Assembly (NCBI GenBank): GCA_006503475.1 | Contig: RSEH01000145.1 | Location: 57,207-121,206, forward strand | Direction: 5' to 3' | Origin: Stentor roeselii | Lineage: Eukaryota; Ciliophora; Heterotrichea; Heterotrichida; Stentoridae | DNA length: 64,000 bases | Shown: positions 17,559-28,700 of the stretch, piece by piece | Layout: the number at the start of each line of letters is the position of its first letter | Numbering within the stretch: the stretch's first letter is position 1 | Translations under genes and position numbers: made by a program | The notes under the pieces: model-generated | What the model was told of the DNA's origin: nothing | The model's input: only the letters and a program-made list of their open reading frames with translations | The model's database searches: none

Positions 17559-20057
17559 ATGGAAAAATACGAAGTCTTGGAACATGTCGGCAAAGGTTCT
17601 TTTGGCGCCGTCATGAAAATCAAAAGAAAAGCTGATGGCAAGTTACTTGTTTGGAAAGAAATTAGTTATGGGAAAATGAAAGAAAAAGAAAAACAGCAGC
17701 TTGTTTCGGAAGTTAATATTTTGAGGGAACTTCGACATCCGAATATTGTTAAGTATTATGATAGGATTATTGATAAGGCTCACTCGAAGTTGTATATTGT
17801 TATGGAGTTTTGTGAAAAGGGAGACCTTGGACAACTTATCAAGAAGTGTAATCGGGATAAAGATTTCTTGTCTGAAGATGTTATTTGGAAAATTTTTATG
17901 CAGGTTCTTCTTGCACTTCAAGCATGCCACAACCGAGAAGCTGGAAAAATTCTCCATCGTGACATAAAACCCGGAAACGTTCTTCTAGATTCTTCAATGA
18001 ATGTAAAGCTCGGGGATTTCGGTCTAAGTCGAATTCTGGGTGAAAATTCGATATATGCAGAAACAAGTGTAGGTACTCCTTATTACATGTCCCCAGAGCA
18101 GATCTCCGACTCAAGGTACAACGAGAAGTCCGACATCTGGTCGGCAGGTTGTTTGTTGTTCGAAATGGCTTCTTTGTCCCCTCCTTTTCGGGCGAAGACC
18201 CATGCAGAACTTGCCCAGAAGATCAACGCAGGGCAAACTGAAAGGATTCCTTTGAGGTACTCGGAAGAACTTCAAAGAGTTGTCTCTTGGATGCTCGCTG
18301 TTGACTATAATCTTAGACCAAGTGTCAATGAAATCTTGAACCTTCCTCAGATCAGTCTTCGTGTCAGGGAAAAAAAAACTAGGGATGACACTCAGAGAAT
18401 TAAAGATATGGAAAATGCTGTCAAGGAGAGGGAGGATAAGGCTCAGAAGGAAGCTGAGGAACTGAAAAGATGGGAAATTGAAATTGTTAGAAAGGAAAAT
18501 TTGTTTAGAGAAAGAAAAATGGCTGCTATTGAGAGGAATGAAAGGAATGAAAGGAATGAAAGGAATGAAAGGAATGAGAGGAATGAGAGGAATGAAAGGA
18601 ATGAAAAATTTGAAAGATTTGAAAGATTTGAAAGATTTGATAGGAATGAAAAAGTTGAAAGGGTTGAAAGACCTGAAAGAAATGAAAGATTGGAAAAAGG
18701 ACCCAGGGATCTTGAAAAAAACGAAGGAAGATTAGTAAAAAACGAAGAAAGATCAGTAAAAATCGAAGAAAGATCAGTAAAAATCGAAGAAAGAACCGAA
18801 AAAAACGAAGTAAGATCATCAAAAAACGAAGAAATCTCAAATGAAAAACCCAAAAACGAGCCTTTCGAAACATCCTGGGAACGTCGTCTTCAACGTCTTG
18901 AAGAGTTACGAAAAGACTCTTCAAAGACAGAAGAAAAGCCTCATCTAAAGCTAAAAGAAAACACATTCGACTACTTATCAGACGAGAGAATAATCCGACG
19001 AGAAAACACCTTCCAAGAAGTTCCAATATCCCGAAGAGACTCATTCGAAAACCCAGAAATAAAAAGAGAAAAAAGTTTCGAAAACCTGGTCCAAGAAGGT
19101 TTCGAAAGAGTAAAAAGAGACTCAAACCTTTTAAAAGGTCTTGAAACCCCTCAAGTTCGTCCTTCTCCAAACAAAATCCATCACAACAACTCAGCTCCAG
19201 ACATTCCCAAGGCCCAAGCCTCTCCATCATCCCGTCCTCTTCCACGCGAGGCTCCCTATTCCTTAAAACCTTTTAAAGAAGGTTTAGAAAAAGAAAAAAC
19301 AAGTTACAACATCTACAAAGAAATCGAAGAAAGATACAAAAACAAGACCTCCCCTCTCACAACTTTTATATCACAGGAAAAAAATATCGAAATCCGAGAA
19401 ACTCCTCGATTCGAGAAGAGAGACTCGACAGGTTCAATCAAATCATCTCAGGAAGAAGTGAAAAAGACTGAAACTCGCATTCCACCAAGCAACTTTTACA
19501 ATAGAACACCTCCAAGTTACAAGGCGGATTCAAGACCTTTGAATAACCAAGACTCGCCGATGACAAGATATGTTAAAAAAGAGTTCCCTGGAGAAAAGCG
19601 TGAAGTACCTTCAAATTTTAATTATGCACGAAATTCACCTGCCCGGCCTGAGAATAAAGTAAAAGCCGAGTCTCCTAATGTAAGAAGATTTTCAGAAAGA
19701 GACTCTCCAGGTGTTACCAATGGGGCTTATCGAAGAGAAATTCCTTATTCTTACAATAGTCCTAAAGTTGAAAATCGTGTCAGTGGAGAGTCTCCTGGAA
19801 TTCGAAGGGAAACAAACTCAAGGGTTGCTTTTTCACCGAAAGTTCAGAAAAATGTGACAAGTCCGACTATGAGACATGCTGATTCTGCTGGGAAAATTAA
19901 CAGGGAGTCTCCTGGGTACTACCGGAGAAATGTCGAGGTTAGGAAAGAGACCAAACCTGAACCAGTCAGAAGGAATTCAAGAGAAACTTACCAAGTAAGA
20001 CCTAATCATCGGTCGAACTCACTTGAAAGAAAACAAGGAAGACTTGGGTTTTATTAA
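17559..20057 (+). CDS. NEK2-like (NIMA-related) protein kinase
   Basis: 832 aa from the ATG at 17559. The frame opens earlier at 17454, but that would overlap the phosphatase. Kinase domain residues 1-270: GKGSFGAV glycine loop, VWKEI with the ATP lysine, HRDIKPGN, DFGLSRI, GTPYYMSPEQ. YDRIIDKAHSKLYIVMEFCE and the VWKE lysine motif match NEK2 specifically. The tail is highly charged: an NER tripeptide run, an FER run, a seven-residue repeat (about 394-430), then Ser/Pro/Arg-rich sequence with repeated ESP motifs. NEK2 acts at centrosomes and basal bodies; in ciliates NEKs control cilium length and assembly, so a basal-body or cilia role is inferred. Confidence 0.88.
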   Translation: MEKYEVLEHVGKGSFGAVMKIKRKADGKLLVWKEISYGKMKEKEKQQLVSEVNILRELRHPNIVKYYDRIIDKAHSKLYIVMEFCEKGDLGQLIKKCNRDKDFLSEDVIWKIFMQVLLALQACHNREAGKILHRDIKPGNVLLDSSMNVKLGDFGLSRILGENSIYAETSVGTPYYMSPEQISDSRYNEKSDIWSAGCLLFEMASLSPPFRAKTHAELAQKINAGQTERIPLRYSEELQRVVSWMLAVDYNLRPSVNEILNLPQISLRVREKKTRDDTQRIKDMENAVKEREDKAQKEAEELKRWEIEIVRKENLFRERKMAAIERNERNERNERNERNERNERNERNEKFERFERFERFDRNEKVERVERPERNERLEKGPRDLEKNEGRLVKNEERSVKIEERSVKIEERTEKNEVRSSKNEEISNEKPKNEPFETSWERRLQRLEELRKDSSKTEEKPHLKLKENTFDYLSDERIIRRENTFQEVPISRRDSFENPEIKREKSFENLVQEGFERVKRDSNLLKGLETPQVRPSPNKIHHNNSAPDIPKAQASPSSRPLPREAPYSLKPFKEGLEKEKTSYNIYKEIEERYKNKTSPLTTFISQEKNIEIRETPRFEKRDSTGSIKSSQEEVKKTETRIPPSNFYNRTPPSYKADSRPLNNQDSPMTRYVKKEFPGEKREVPSNFNYARNSPARPENKVKAESPNVRRFSERDSPGVTNGAYRREIPYSYNSPKVENRVSGESPGIRRETNSRVAFSPKVQKNVTSPTMRHADSAGKINRESPGYYRRNVEVRKETKPEPVRRNSRETYQVRPNHRSNSLERKQGRLGFY
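18534..18645 (+). repeat. 9-bp tandem repeats coding NER and FER tripeptides
   Basis: About eight copies of a 9-bp unit near aatgaaagg (N-E-R), then copies of a ttgaaagat-like unit (F-E-R/D). All are in frame in the NEK2-like tail, so length changes by unit would not break the gene. Confidence 0.9.
18736..18843 (+). repeat. 21-bp tandem repeat, five imperfect units
   Basis: Five 7-codon units of the type K-N/I-E-E-R-S-V, with the consensus gtaaaaatcgaagaaagatc plus one base. In frame in the NEK2-like tail; the third and fourth copies have diverged. Confidence 0.85.
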
Positions 20058-20076
20058 TAATTATTTAATTCACAGT

Positions 20077-20574
20077 TTAGAAAGACTTTCGCTGGTTGTT
20101 TATAGAAGTTCTTTTTGTAGTGATTGAAAGGGTTATTGGGATTTTTTTTGTTTTGTTCAGAGCTTTTTGCTCGAATTGTCGGAATTTCTTGAGAAGGTCA
20201 ACATCGATCACTACTCTGGTCTTCTGCCTTCCGATATACTCGTAATACCCTCTTTCCACACAGTGCTTCACTGAGTCCATTGAAGGTTGGATGAAGGAAT
20301 AGTCCATACCGTAAATGTTTAAATGCTCAAGACCTCGAGGATCGTGAGTTTTAAAAATCTTTAGGTCTTCGACTTTAGCGTTTTTTAAGTGACGGCCTGG
20401 AAGAACTGAATTTACATGGAATGATGGGTGGATCACGTCAAGAGAATTTTTACTTGAGTGGGGTTTTAATGGGATTGATTTTAGAATTGTTCGCTTTTTT
20501 ATCACTGGAGAAGTGTCTTGGATTGGAAATGTTTCTTGGATTCTTGAATCACGATTTTTGGAGGATTTTATCAT
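20077..20574 (-). CDS. Basic protein of unknown function
   Basis: 165 aa, not recognised. Ser/Lys-rich N-terminus, then a more ordered middle (HPSFHVNSVLPGRHLKNAK, LEHLNIYGMDYSFIQPSMDS) and a basic tail of KKIPITLSITTKRTS type. No membrane or signal segment. Convergent with the NEK2-like gene with 19 bp between stops. Regular spacing and an undamaged frame support a real gene. Confidence 0.5.
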   Translation of the reverse strand: MIKSSKNRDSRIQETFPIQDTSPVIKKRTILKSIPLKPHSSKNSLDVIHPSFHVNSVLPGRHLKNAKVEDLKIFKTHDPRGLEHLNIYGMDYSFIQPSMDSVKHCVERGYYEYIGRQKTRVVIDVDLLKKFRQFEQKALNKTKKIPITLSITTKRTSINNQRKSF

Positions 20575-20700
20575 TTTTAGATTTTCTATATCTTAGTATC
20601 AAGATTAAAGAAATTAATATTCTGTCAGTTTCAAGAGTTTTATTCAAGATAACTTTTATCATTTAAATAAATTTCCTGAAATCACTCAGTTATTAATTAT

Positions 20701-22398
20701 CTAAACTTCACTATTCACATACTTTTTCGCTTTGCTTATTTCATCAAAAAATCGTTTTTCTTCAGCAAGTTTATCAATCGCTTTTAACCTAATACTCGTA
20801 AGAAGCTCTTCAAATTCTTTCATCCACTTCTCTTTATTCAAGTTAATTTTTTCCTCATCTTTCAACTCTTTAAAACAATCAACTTCAGATTTTTTTGCAA
20901 GTTTTTCAGATAAAAACTTCCTGAAAAACTCTTCAATGAACTTCTGATACTGAATCTCTTCATTTGCTGAATTTTTCTTCAAGTCATTTTGAGGAGTCGC
21001 GTATTTTGACTGGATTTTTTGAGAGGGACTTGGACTGCTTTCGACAGATTTGTTTTTGAATTTTAAAAAATTTGATCTTAAAGGGATTTTTTGAGGAGAC
21101 TGCGACTTTTTCAGGGGATTTGACAGAAAATTTGATTTTTTTATGATTTTTATTGGAGATTTCGTGATTTTTGATGAACTTTGGGAAGGCTTTATTGAAG
21201 AGATTTGAGGTTTTGATGGCTTTTTTGAGTGCTGTTCGCAGAGAATAGGGCCTTGAACTGATTTTACTAGGACTTCTTCAGGAGAGGACTTTATAGGGCT
21301 TAGGTTTAATTCAACGCTGAAGGTTGTGGGAAAGGACTCGAAGTGAGAATGGTTGAATGAAAGTTCGTGATTTATTGACTCTTGAGATTTGAAGGGAGAT
21401 GTTTTTACCTCTGCTGAATTAGGCTCATTTTTTTGGTTGTTTATAAAATTGTAGTATTTCACTGAATAAACTACCAACTCGTATAATATTAAACCTGTCA
21501 ATGTTTTGTCCATAATTTTTACTGAAGCTGGTGAAATCTTATGTAAAGATGATTGGATTCTTGATATTATCTCTGATGAAATCAGTCCTCTTTCTATGTA
21601 GTCTCGAGTTCTTCTTACTACAGTCACTACATATCCAGGGTTACTGCAATAATCTTTCATAACATTGACAGCCTTATCAAACTTCACCTTAAAATACGGC
21701 GAAACCCTAATAGTCCTATCAATTTCACAATAAAGCAACAAAAAACAGCAACAAATAATCCCCGACTCTTTCTGAGTACAAACAATTTTTTTCCACATAT
21801 TTAAAACCCGAACAGTGACTTTTGCAACTCTAGCTTCAAGTTCAGCTTTCAAAGTACTTTCATCAACTTCTTCTTCAATTGAGTTCCAAGCAGCAGCAGG
21901 TTCAGCAGTAGATCGAAAATTGTCAGTTTCAATGATCAAGGCGACTTGGAGTAGTTTGTTGAGTAAAACAGGTAAATTTGACAGGTTTCCCGTGACCTGC
22001 ACCTGCTGAAGGTCGTTAAAAACTGAATTAATCAGTAAAAAAATCTCGAGTGACAAGTCTTCAATGGTGTTAAAACAGTCTTTAAGTACATCTTTCATTG
22101 TCTCAATCTTACTGAGCAGTCCAAATTCAATAAAATTTTTCGAAGTAATGCTTTGGACGATATCTGAAAAGTACTTTTCCAAGACAGTCAAGGAAATCGG
22201 ACGATTTTTCAAATGAGATCCACGTGAAGGAGGAGGAGTTTTACTAAAACTATCCATTTCTGTGTAAATCACTCTTGACTTGTCCATAGTCAGACTATGA
22301 ATCGGGTTCTGTACAAATGACCGACTTGACTGGGACTTAGACAAAGAAAAACTTGAATTGCTTCTGGAATGAAATACTTTTGATTTAACTTTTTTCAT
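20701..22398 (-). CDS. Helical protein of unknown function
   Basis: 565 aa, not recognised. Residues 1-70 are Ser-rich. About 70-330 form a helical domain with a Cys-rich patch (ICCCFLLLYCE) and TVVRRTRDYIERGLIS. About 340-470 are Ser/Lys/Pro-rich and low complexity. The C-terminal 90 residues are strongly charged and predicted coiled coil (FFRKFLSEKLAKK, EEKRFFDEISKAKK). A scaffold role would be a guess. It is tandem with the next upstream gene, with 23 bp between. Confidence 0.5.
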   Translation of the reverse strand: MKKVKSKVFHSRSNSSFSLSKSQSSRSFVQNPIHSLTMDKSRVIYTEMDSFSKTPPPSRGSHLKNRPISLTVLEKYFSDIVQSITSKNFIEFGLLSKIETMKDVLKDCFNTIEDLSLEIFLLINSVFNDLQQVQVTGNLSNLPVLLNKLLQVALIIETDNFRSTAEPAAAWNSIEEEVDESTLKAELEARVAKVTVRVLNMWKKIVCTQKESGIICCCFLLLYCEIDRTIRVSPYFKVKFDKAVNVMKDYCSNPGYVVTVVRRTRDYIERGLISSEIISRIQSSLHKISPASVKIMDKTLTGLILYELVVYSVKYYNFINNQKNEPNSAEVKTSPFKSQESINHELSFNHSHFESFPTTFSVELNLSPIKSSPEEVLVKSVQGPILCEQHSKKPSKPQISSIKPSQSSSKITKSPIKIIKKSNFLSNPLKKSQSPQKIPLRSNFLKFKNKSVESSPSPSQKIQSKYATPQNDLKKNSANEEIQYQKFIEEFFRKFLSEKLAKKSEVDCFKELKDEEKINLNKEKWMKEFEELLTSIRLKAIDKLAEEKRFFDEISKAKKYVNSEV

Positions 22399-22421
22399 AT
22401 TTTAATCCTCGCATAACTAAA

Positions 22422-23162
22422 TTAATTCCCAGAATAATAAGACTTAAAACTCGGTTGAAAATACCCAGGTTCATAGTTGGGTTTATCATATCTAGAAGGA
22501 GGTAATGTGATGTTTTCTAAAGGTTTCGGTTCTGGCTTTGCTTGAAATAACATTTCTTCCTTCATTCTGCGAAGGTCCATCGACTCTTGCAGTGGGTTCC
22601 GTGCACTAAGGTTGTTAGAAGATGTGAAAGGTGGATGAGGGTTCGTCGCTTGGCTGATGTACTCAGTCCGGATATACCCTTGCGGAGGTTGACTCATGTA
22701 AGGAGCCTCGAAGGCCGCAGGCGGCCTTTGGTACATTGGAGAGCGGTAAGGGTCTTCAAAAGCCTCACGACGAGGGTGGTAGTACTCTGGCTCTTCTTGG
22801 TAATATTTCATTTGTGAAGGGAAAACTTCTTGCCCGCCTCTTGGGTAGCGACCCTCTGAAGACACTCTTTGAATTTCGGTTTGAACTACTGGGTATATCG
22901 GGTATTGACTGTATTGAGCCACTGGAGGGTAACTTGGAGATGTCCCGACTCGCCTTTGGAAGGACTCGGGAGGAATCGATTCGATTGGCCCACGCAATTC
23001 GCTTGGGGAGGGCTTGCTTGAATATCGTTGTAAAAAACTGTCGTCGAATCTTTTCATTAGAGAATTAAAGGACTCTCGGTCTGTTACTCGACCTAACTCG
23101 TCCATGAAGGTCTTCATCTCGACTTGGGGAACTAGATCTGGAGATTTCTTTGGAATTGACAT
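22422..23162 (-). CDS. Pro/Tyr-rich low-complexity protein
   Basis: 246 aa, not recognised. A short helical start (about 15-45, MKTFMDELGRVTDRESFNSL) precedes a Pro/Tyr/Gln-rich disordered body with repeated YP, PP and PSYPPV-like segments. The GC content is visibly higher than in the AT-rich sequence immediately to the right, and it is the last gene of the compact block. Composition suggests a disordered adaptor or condensate protein; this is inference only. Confidence 0.5.
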   Translation of the reverse strand: MSIPKKSPDLVPQVEMKTFMDELGRVTDRESFNSLMKRFDDSFLQRYSSKPSPSELRGPIESIPPESFQRRVGTSPSYPPVAQYSQYPIYPVVQTEIQRVSSEGRYPRGGQEVFPSQMKYYQEEPEYYHPRREAFEDPYRSPMYQRPPAAFEAPYMSQPPQGYIRTEYISQATNPHPPFTSSNNLSARNPLQESMDLRRMKEEMLFQAKPEPKPLENITLPPSRYDKPNYEPGYFQPSFKSYYSGN

Positions 23163-23960
23163 TGTTTATTTGAATTTTTGTTTGATTATTTTGGATTAGT
23201 TTTTGAGGGTTTTTGGGAAGGTTTGAGAGGATATTGAGGATTGATTGAGGATTTGGATGAGAATTAAAAGTTTAGAGTAGGAGGGAAGGTTTTGGGTATT
23301 TTAGGAAATATTTTAGTGGATTATTTTACTTGTTTATAGAAGTAAAGTTTATTTATTATTCATAATAACTTAAAATAGATTCATAAAGTTATTATATAAT
23401 TCACAAAGTTTAGTTTAGATAACAGTTGTAGTATTTAAATAGTGGCTAGTAATCAAATTAAACCTATCTTAGAATTTATTTAATTTGCATAGAGTTTTGA
23501 TAATAAGTAGAAATTTTAGAAATTGAAGGTTAATCATTATCTAAAAAGATTTTCTGGATGAATAGATTCTCAGAATCCTATTAATAAATACTTTCATCAA
23601 TTTAATCTATTGATTTTATAAATTTTAGTGATAATTTGGGGCACAGTATAATTTCAATACTCACTTGTACCCGATCTTGATTTTCTATTTCTTTCCAAGT
23701 AATATTAAAATAGTTTTAATTATTCTAATTTTTTGATCGAGTAAAGATTATATATAATAATTGCTGCATAATTTTGATTAAGGAAACTTAGGTTATATAA
23801 GTATTAATCATTCTCTAAATTTTAACTATTTTCTTTAACCTTTAGAAACATTTTACTGCTCAAAATATGAAGTAAGTTCTAATTTTTTCTTAAATGATTT
23901 TTAATCTCAGATCTAACATTTCCAATCTCAGTTTTTATATCCCTAATTTCTGATTTTATA

Positions 23961-24020
23961 TTCCAAATTCTTATTTCATATTCCAAATTCTTATTTCATA
24001 TTCCAAATTCTTATTTCATA
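23961..24020 (+). repeat. 20-bp tandem repeat, three perfect copies
   Basis: Unit ttccaaattcttatttcata repeated three times without mismatch, preceded by a degenerate fourth copy (about 23941-23960). Not coding. Confidence 0.97.
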
Positions 24021-24419
24021 ATATTGATTGAATTCGAAGCAGAATAAAACTATTGTTCTGATCAGATTCTAATTTTAATGAGTATTATAAAAAGCCACAG
24101 TTCTTTTTCAAATTTGCTGAACTGTTCTCCAAATGACTGATTCTCTTAAAGTACCACTAATTTGATTGTACTAAATTTTCATGACTATCAGTTTCTTATA
24201 CCTGATTGAGTATTTTAGTAACTTTTTGTTTCATTATTTAATATAGATGCTGATTTATCCGACGAGCTGCTAGAAATTTTAACTTCTTGTTATTCGTATT
24301 CAAACACTTATCTATACTCCTAAAATTTTTGCATTTGGCTTAAATCATCTAGCATCTTCTTAACTAAAATGACAGTTAAAACTTGAAATTTCTACATTAA
24401 CTAGAAAGAATAGTCAATT

Positions 24420-25500
24420 AGGCCAACAGAAGAAACTTCCCTTAGTGATTTTTTCGAGAATTTTGATAGGTATCTTTATCTTCGAATTTAAACTTTTTAG
24501 GTTATTTTATAAGATTAATTTGAGGATTTTCAATCCACGTCTTAATCAAATTATTTTATAACTTAATTTGAATAATAAGCCCGTTAATATTGGCAGCCTC
24601 TTGTTCATCACTCAGGTTAACATCTTTCTGATTTTTCGCTATTTCCTTAAGTTTCCATTCAAATCCTAAACCAAATCATTCTCCACGGCCATCAACTCAA
24701 TCCAAGATTTTTCAAGATCTCTCATTTACTCTAAATAAAGGTTCATTGTGAATATCAGTATTATTTATACACCTAAACTGTTTAATTTAATCTTCAAGTT
24801 TCAAGATATTCTTAAAATTAGTCTTGATAGAGGATTAAATTAAAATATTGGTTTAAGTGGTAGTCTTGATAATTTTAGTTAAATAATAATAAACATTCAA
24901 TTGATTATATCATCAATAGTCGATTCCTTCAAATAGCTGATAATTCGAGTAAGTTCTCTTCAAAGTTCAGAATTTTTAGGTGAATTTCATTGAGTTTCAG
25001 GCACTTTTCAATTAGATAATTTTTTACTGAAGAAGGTAATGTGAGTACTCTTTCTCTAAATTAATAAAAAAGTTTAGTAAAGCCTTCTTCTGTAATTCTA
25101 ATTTATTTTCTTTGATCTTCATAATATGGTCAAGTTTCAAGAATTTTAATAATTTGTTTCATATCCTGATGCTCTCATCTCAGTTGTTGCTACTAGATAA
25201 CTGTGGCTATTCCTTCAACACCCTTATTCGACTTTTGCCTCTTGTTGAATTGACGACTGATTGATACTTGTTCGATGCTATTTAAATCCTCGATTTTTAT
25301 TAATCATTTAAAATCTTTCGATCGTTCTTGACGTGATCGACGCAAGTTTCGAGATCTCTTAGCTATTTGAAACCCATTTTTGAAAACTTTCACGATCAAA
25401 GTGTTCCAAATATTAATCATCTGTTAGGTCAACTTAAAGTGATTCATTCATGAATTTTAACCAGCTCCATCCTAAAGTACCTCAATTCCTTATGAGCTAT
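24420..25500 (-). pseudogene. Relic of a coiled-coil gene
   Basis: Minus-strand segments keep coding character but sit in different frames and are cut by stops. Examples are LRDLETCVDHVKNDRKILND (about 25370-25300), MRDLEKSWIELMAVENDLV (about 24724-24668) and EWKLKEIAKNQKDVNLSDEQ (about 24660-24600). All are charged and helical. Family not recognised, and no set of 15-16-nt introns repairs it. Confidence 0.4.
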
Positions 25501-25753
25501 TCCATTAAGCCTTAAGATTTACATTTATCGACAGTTGAAGTGAAAAATCCAATTCTTATAATTCCTAAATCTACCAATTTTCACACAAATTAAACAATAG
25601 ATTAAAATCTTATCTAAAAAATGATGAACAGCCCTAAAACTTTTCATCTATAAAAATTGTCTATTTAACTACTATATATTTCATCATCAGAAATTGACTA
25701 AAACTCTAAAAACATGAGCCAATCTTAAATTTAATCCCACAAATTCTTTATAA

Positions 25754-28700
25754 ATGAACGAAACCGACACAGCACTTTTAATTTCAGAGAGATTCGGTTT
25801 AAAGCAAACCTTACGTCTTTTCATTCGAGAAAAAAACGACCTGGTGACATCAAACATCGAGGACTTCTCTTTAGACTCAAGCCTTTCATGTCAAATCGAA
25901 ACTCTTTCTCGGTATTTTTCGCAATTTGACGAGAAAAGAATCTACACCGAAGGCCAAGGAACATGTCTTGCAGTATCTTCAGACAAGCGCTGCATTTTTT
26001 ACGGGACTTCAGAAGGAAGAGTATTCGGCCTTGCAGTTCAAATGCGAGAGACGATTTTTGACTTAGATTTAAAAAAGCGAAAAATCATAAAAATCGCTTT
26101 GACCTCGGACAACTTGTCATTGATAATCGCTTTGAAATCAGGGCAGATAATTGAATACGACATTCAGAAGAAGTTACTTAAAGATGAAAATTCAGGACAT
26201 GAAAATGGAGTCACTTGCATTGTTACTTCTGGCAGGAATAATTTCGTTACTTGTGGAAATGACGGGAAAGTTAAGATCTGGGAAAAAGTTGAGGAATGTT
26301 TAAAGTCTAGAGACTTGTTTCAATATAGTGAACAGGTTTTAGCTCTTGATTTTGATTTTAATGGGAAAAATGTTGTTAGTGGTGGATTTGATGGAGTTGT
26401 GAAGATTTTTTGTGTTTATGAGGAGATTGTTTTGAAGGAGATTAAGGAGGATGAAGCTTTTCCGATATATGCGATTAAACTTACTGAAAATTTAAGTTAC
26501 TTGGCTTTTGGTGATAAAGTTGGGAATGTTCATTTGTATACTTTTAGAAGTTGGGGTAAAATTTGGTCGCAGAAGGGACATAAAGGAAAAATTCTATCTA
26601 TACAAGCTACTGATAATGAAAGTTGTCTGGTTTCTACTGGAAGGGATGGGAAAATGATTTTTTGGAATACTGAAGAATGTGATAGAACTCCTTTGATTGT
26701 TGATGGAGGTTCAGGAACTATTTATCAACTTGCAAAATTACCTGGGTCAGATGTGCTTTATAGTATATCAGCAGATAAGATAATAAGAAACTGGTGTTTC
26801 CCTAAATTCAATCACTATAAAATAATTTACCCAGACATTAAAATCAGTGATTTTTCCAACATAATGAAAGAAGATACTCAAGAAGAAAACTTCTTCATGT
26901 ACAACGACGAAGTCGTTGTAAAACTAAATAAATCCGGTTACAATACAAAGCAGCTAAGAACCAGCAGTTTACTAAACAAAGTTTACGCATTTGACCAGAC
27001 CAAGAACTTATTATGCATAGCAAGCTGCAATAAAATAATCGATCTTCGTAAATCAATATATTCATTCGATCTCTTCAACACAGGTGACTTCAGCCAATCA
27101 ATTCAGCATACCAAGAAATGTCACGGTGTCCACTCAATGATATTCTCCACTAACAGCAAGTTTTTAATAATCGGAGAGTGTTTCAGGTGCTCAGTAGTCG
27201 AACTTTCTACATTTACAGGGTACTTGAATATCATTGTAAGTAAAAATCCAGTCATTTTACTAAGTCAGTCACCTTCAATGAAATTTCTTGTTTTATCAGG
27301 GGAAAATACGGAAAACGTGAAAATGTACAATTTTTTCAAGAAAGACTTGAACCATATTTATGAAGATCCTGGATTTTTATATGCGAAAAAAATCGTTTTT
27401 ACTCAAGATGAAGAGTTTTTTGTCTTTTTGCCTACACAAGGCCAAGTCACTGTCTGGACCACCTGCAAGCCGCTTAAAGTAAATTCAATGGAAAATGACG
27501 GGATCCAAGACATTGAATTCAATAAAAAAAGTGAAAATTTGTATATCTTGAAAAGAAATACTTTAGAAATTTTTCATTTTCCTTCACTTGTCATCAATTT
27601 CTGCATAGTTTTAGATGAAGGATGTAAAAGTTTTGCATTTTCGAATGATTACAGTGACTTGGTGTTTTTGATGGAGTCGAAGATAGAAGTTTGGATGAAC
27701 CCAGGAAAGTTTTCAAATCAAAGAAGAGCGATTGCAACGATTGGGAACAATGAAAGGATTTACGAGTTCTGTGAATACATTTCGAAAATCATTTCAAGTC
27801 AAAAGCTATCACATGAAGCATCTTTCGACACTTGGATAATCGAGCCTTTTCACATAAGCCCTATTCACCTTTACTGCCATTTTAACAGACTCAATCTGAT
27901 AACAAGTGCCTTGGAAGGTTCTTTTTCATTTCCTATCTCTTATTCAGGCTTCTCTCCTTTAGACATTTGCTTAGAAAACAATGCATTGAAAGGAATTTCT
28001 TTATTATACAAGTTCTTCGAAAATTCTTCTTTCACTAACCCTTTCATCAGTTCACTTTTAAAACTCTCAGTCAATAAACTCGTTTTTCACAGTTCAATCA
28101 AAGCGAAAGACTTCTTAGAACTGATTTTTTTGAAGTCAATGGACCATTGCCCTCCAGCTTATTCCGAAAGAAAACTTCCTAAAATCATTTTTTCTTCTCA
28201 TTTTTTCAACATGGAAAAAAATAAGAAAAAGTTCTTTATTCATGAAGGGTCGACAATTGAATATCTTCAAACTTACTTCAAGTTGAATTTGAAGACTGGG
28301 TCAAAAGAAAGCATCGAATTTTTCAAGTCTTTACATTTCACTCGAAATGAGGAAACTTTTAATTCGAAGTTTGTTAGAACTGTTCTTCAGTTCAAATGGA
28401 ATCGAGTGAAGAAGGTTTTGATATATCAGGGAGTTCTTTATTATATTTATTTGGTTTTACTTAGTCTTTACTGTGTGAATGACGAGTTTTGGATGGTGTT
28501 ATCTGCTTTTACCTTGAATATTCTTCTGATTTTGTATGAATTGATGCAGTTTTCAGCTTCGAAACTGGATTATTTGATAGATCCTTGGAACTACATCGAC
28601 ATTTCTCGCAGTATCTTAATGACTTATATGTTTACAAGACACTTTGAAGACAGTGAGTTAAAGAATAACATAATAGCTACTGTGATAATTGTCAGCTGGG

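Larger units (their letters stand above)
23163..25753. other. 2.6-kb gene-free tract with relics and a tandem repeat
   Basis: AT-rich, stops in all frames. It holds a 60-bp tandem repeat (23961-24020) and a minus-strand coiled-coil relic (about 24420-25500), listed separately. The first 700 bp show nothing recognisable. The right end is the 5' flank of the WD40-channel gene. Confidence 0.6.

Noticed and set aside
18443-19245. Antisense ORFs of 136 and 239 codons rich in Ser/Phe/Leu
   Set aside because: Caused by the tandem repeats of the NEK2-like tail read backwards; the sense frame carries a conserved kinase.
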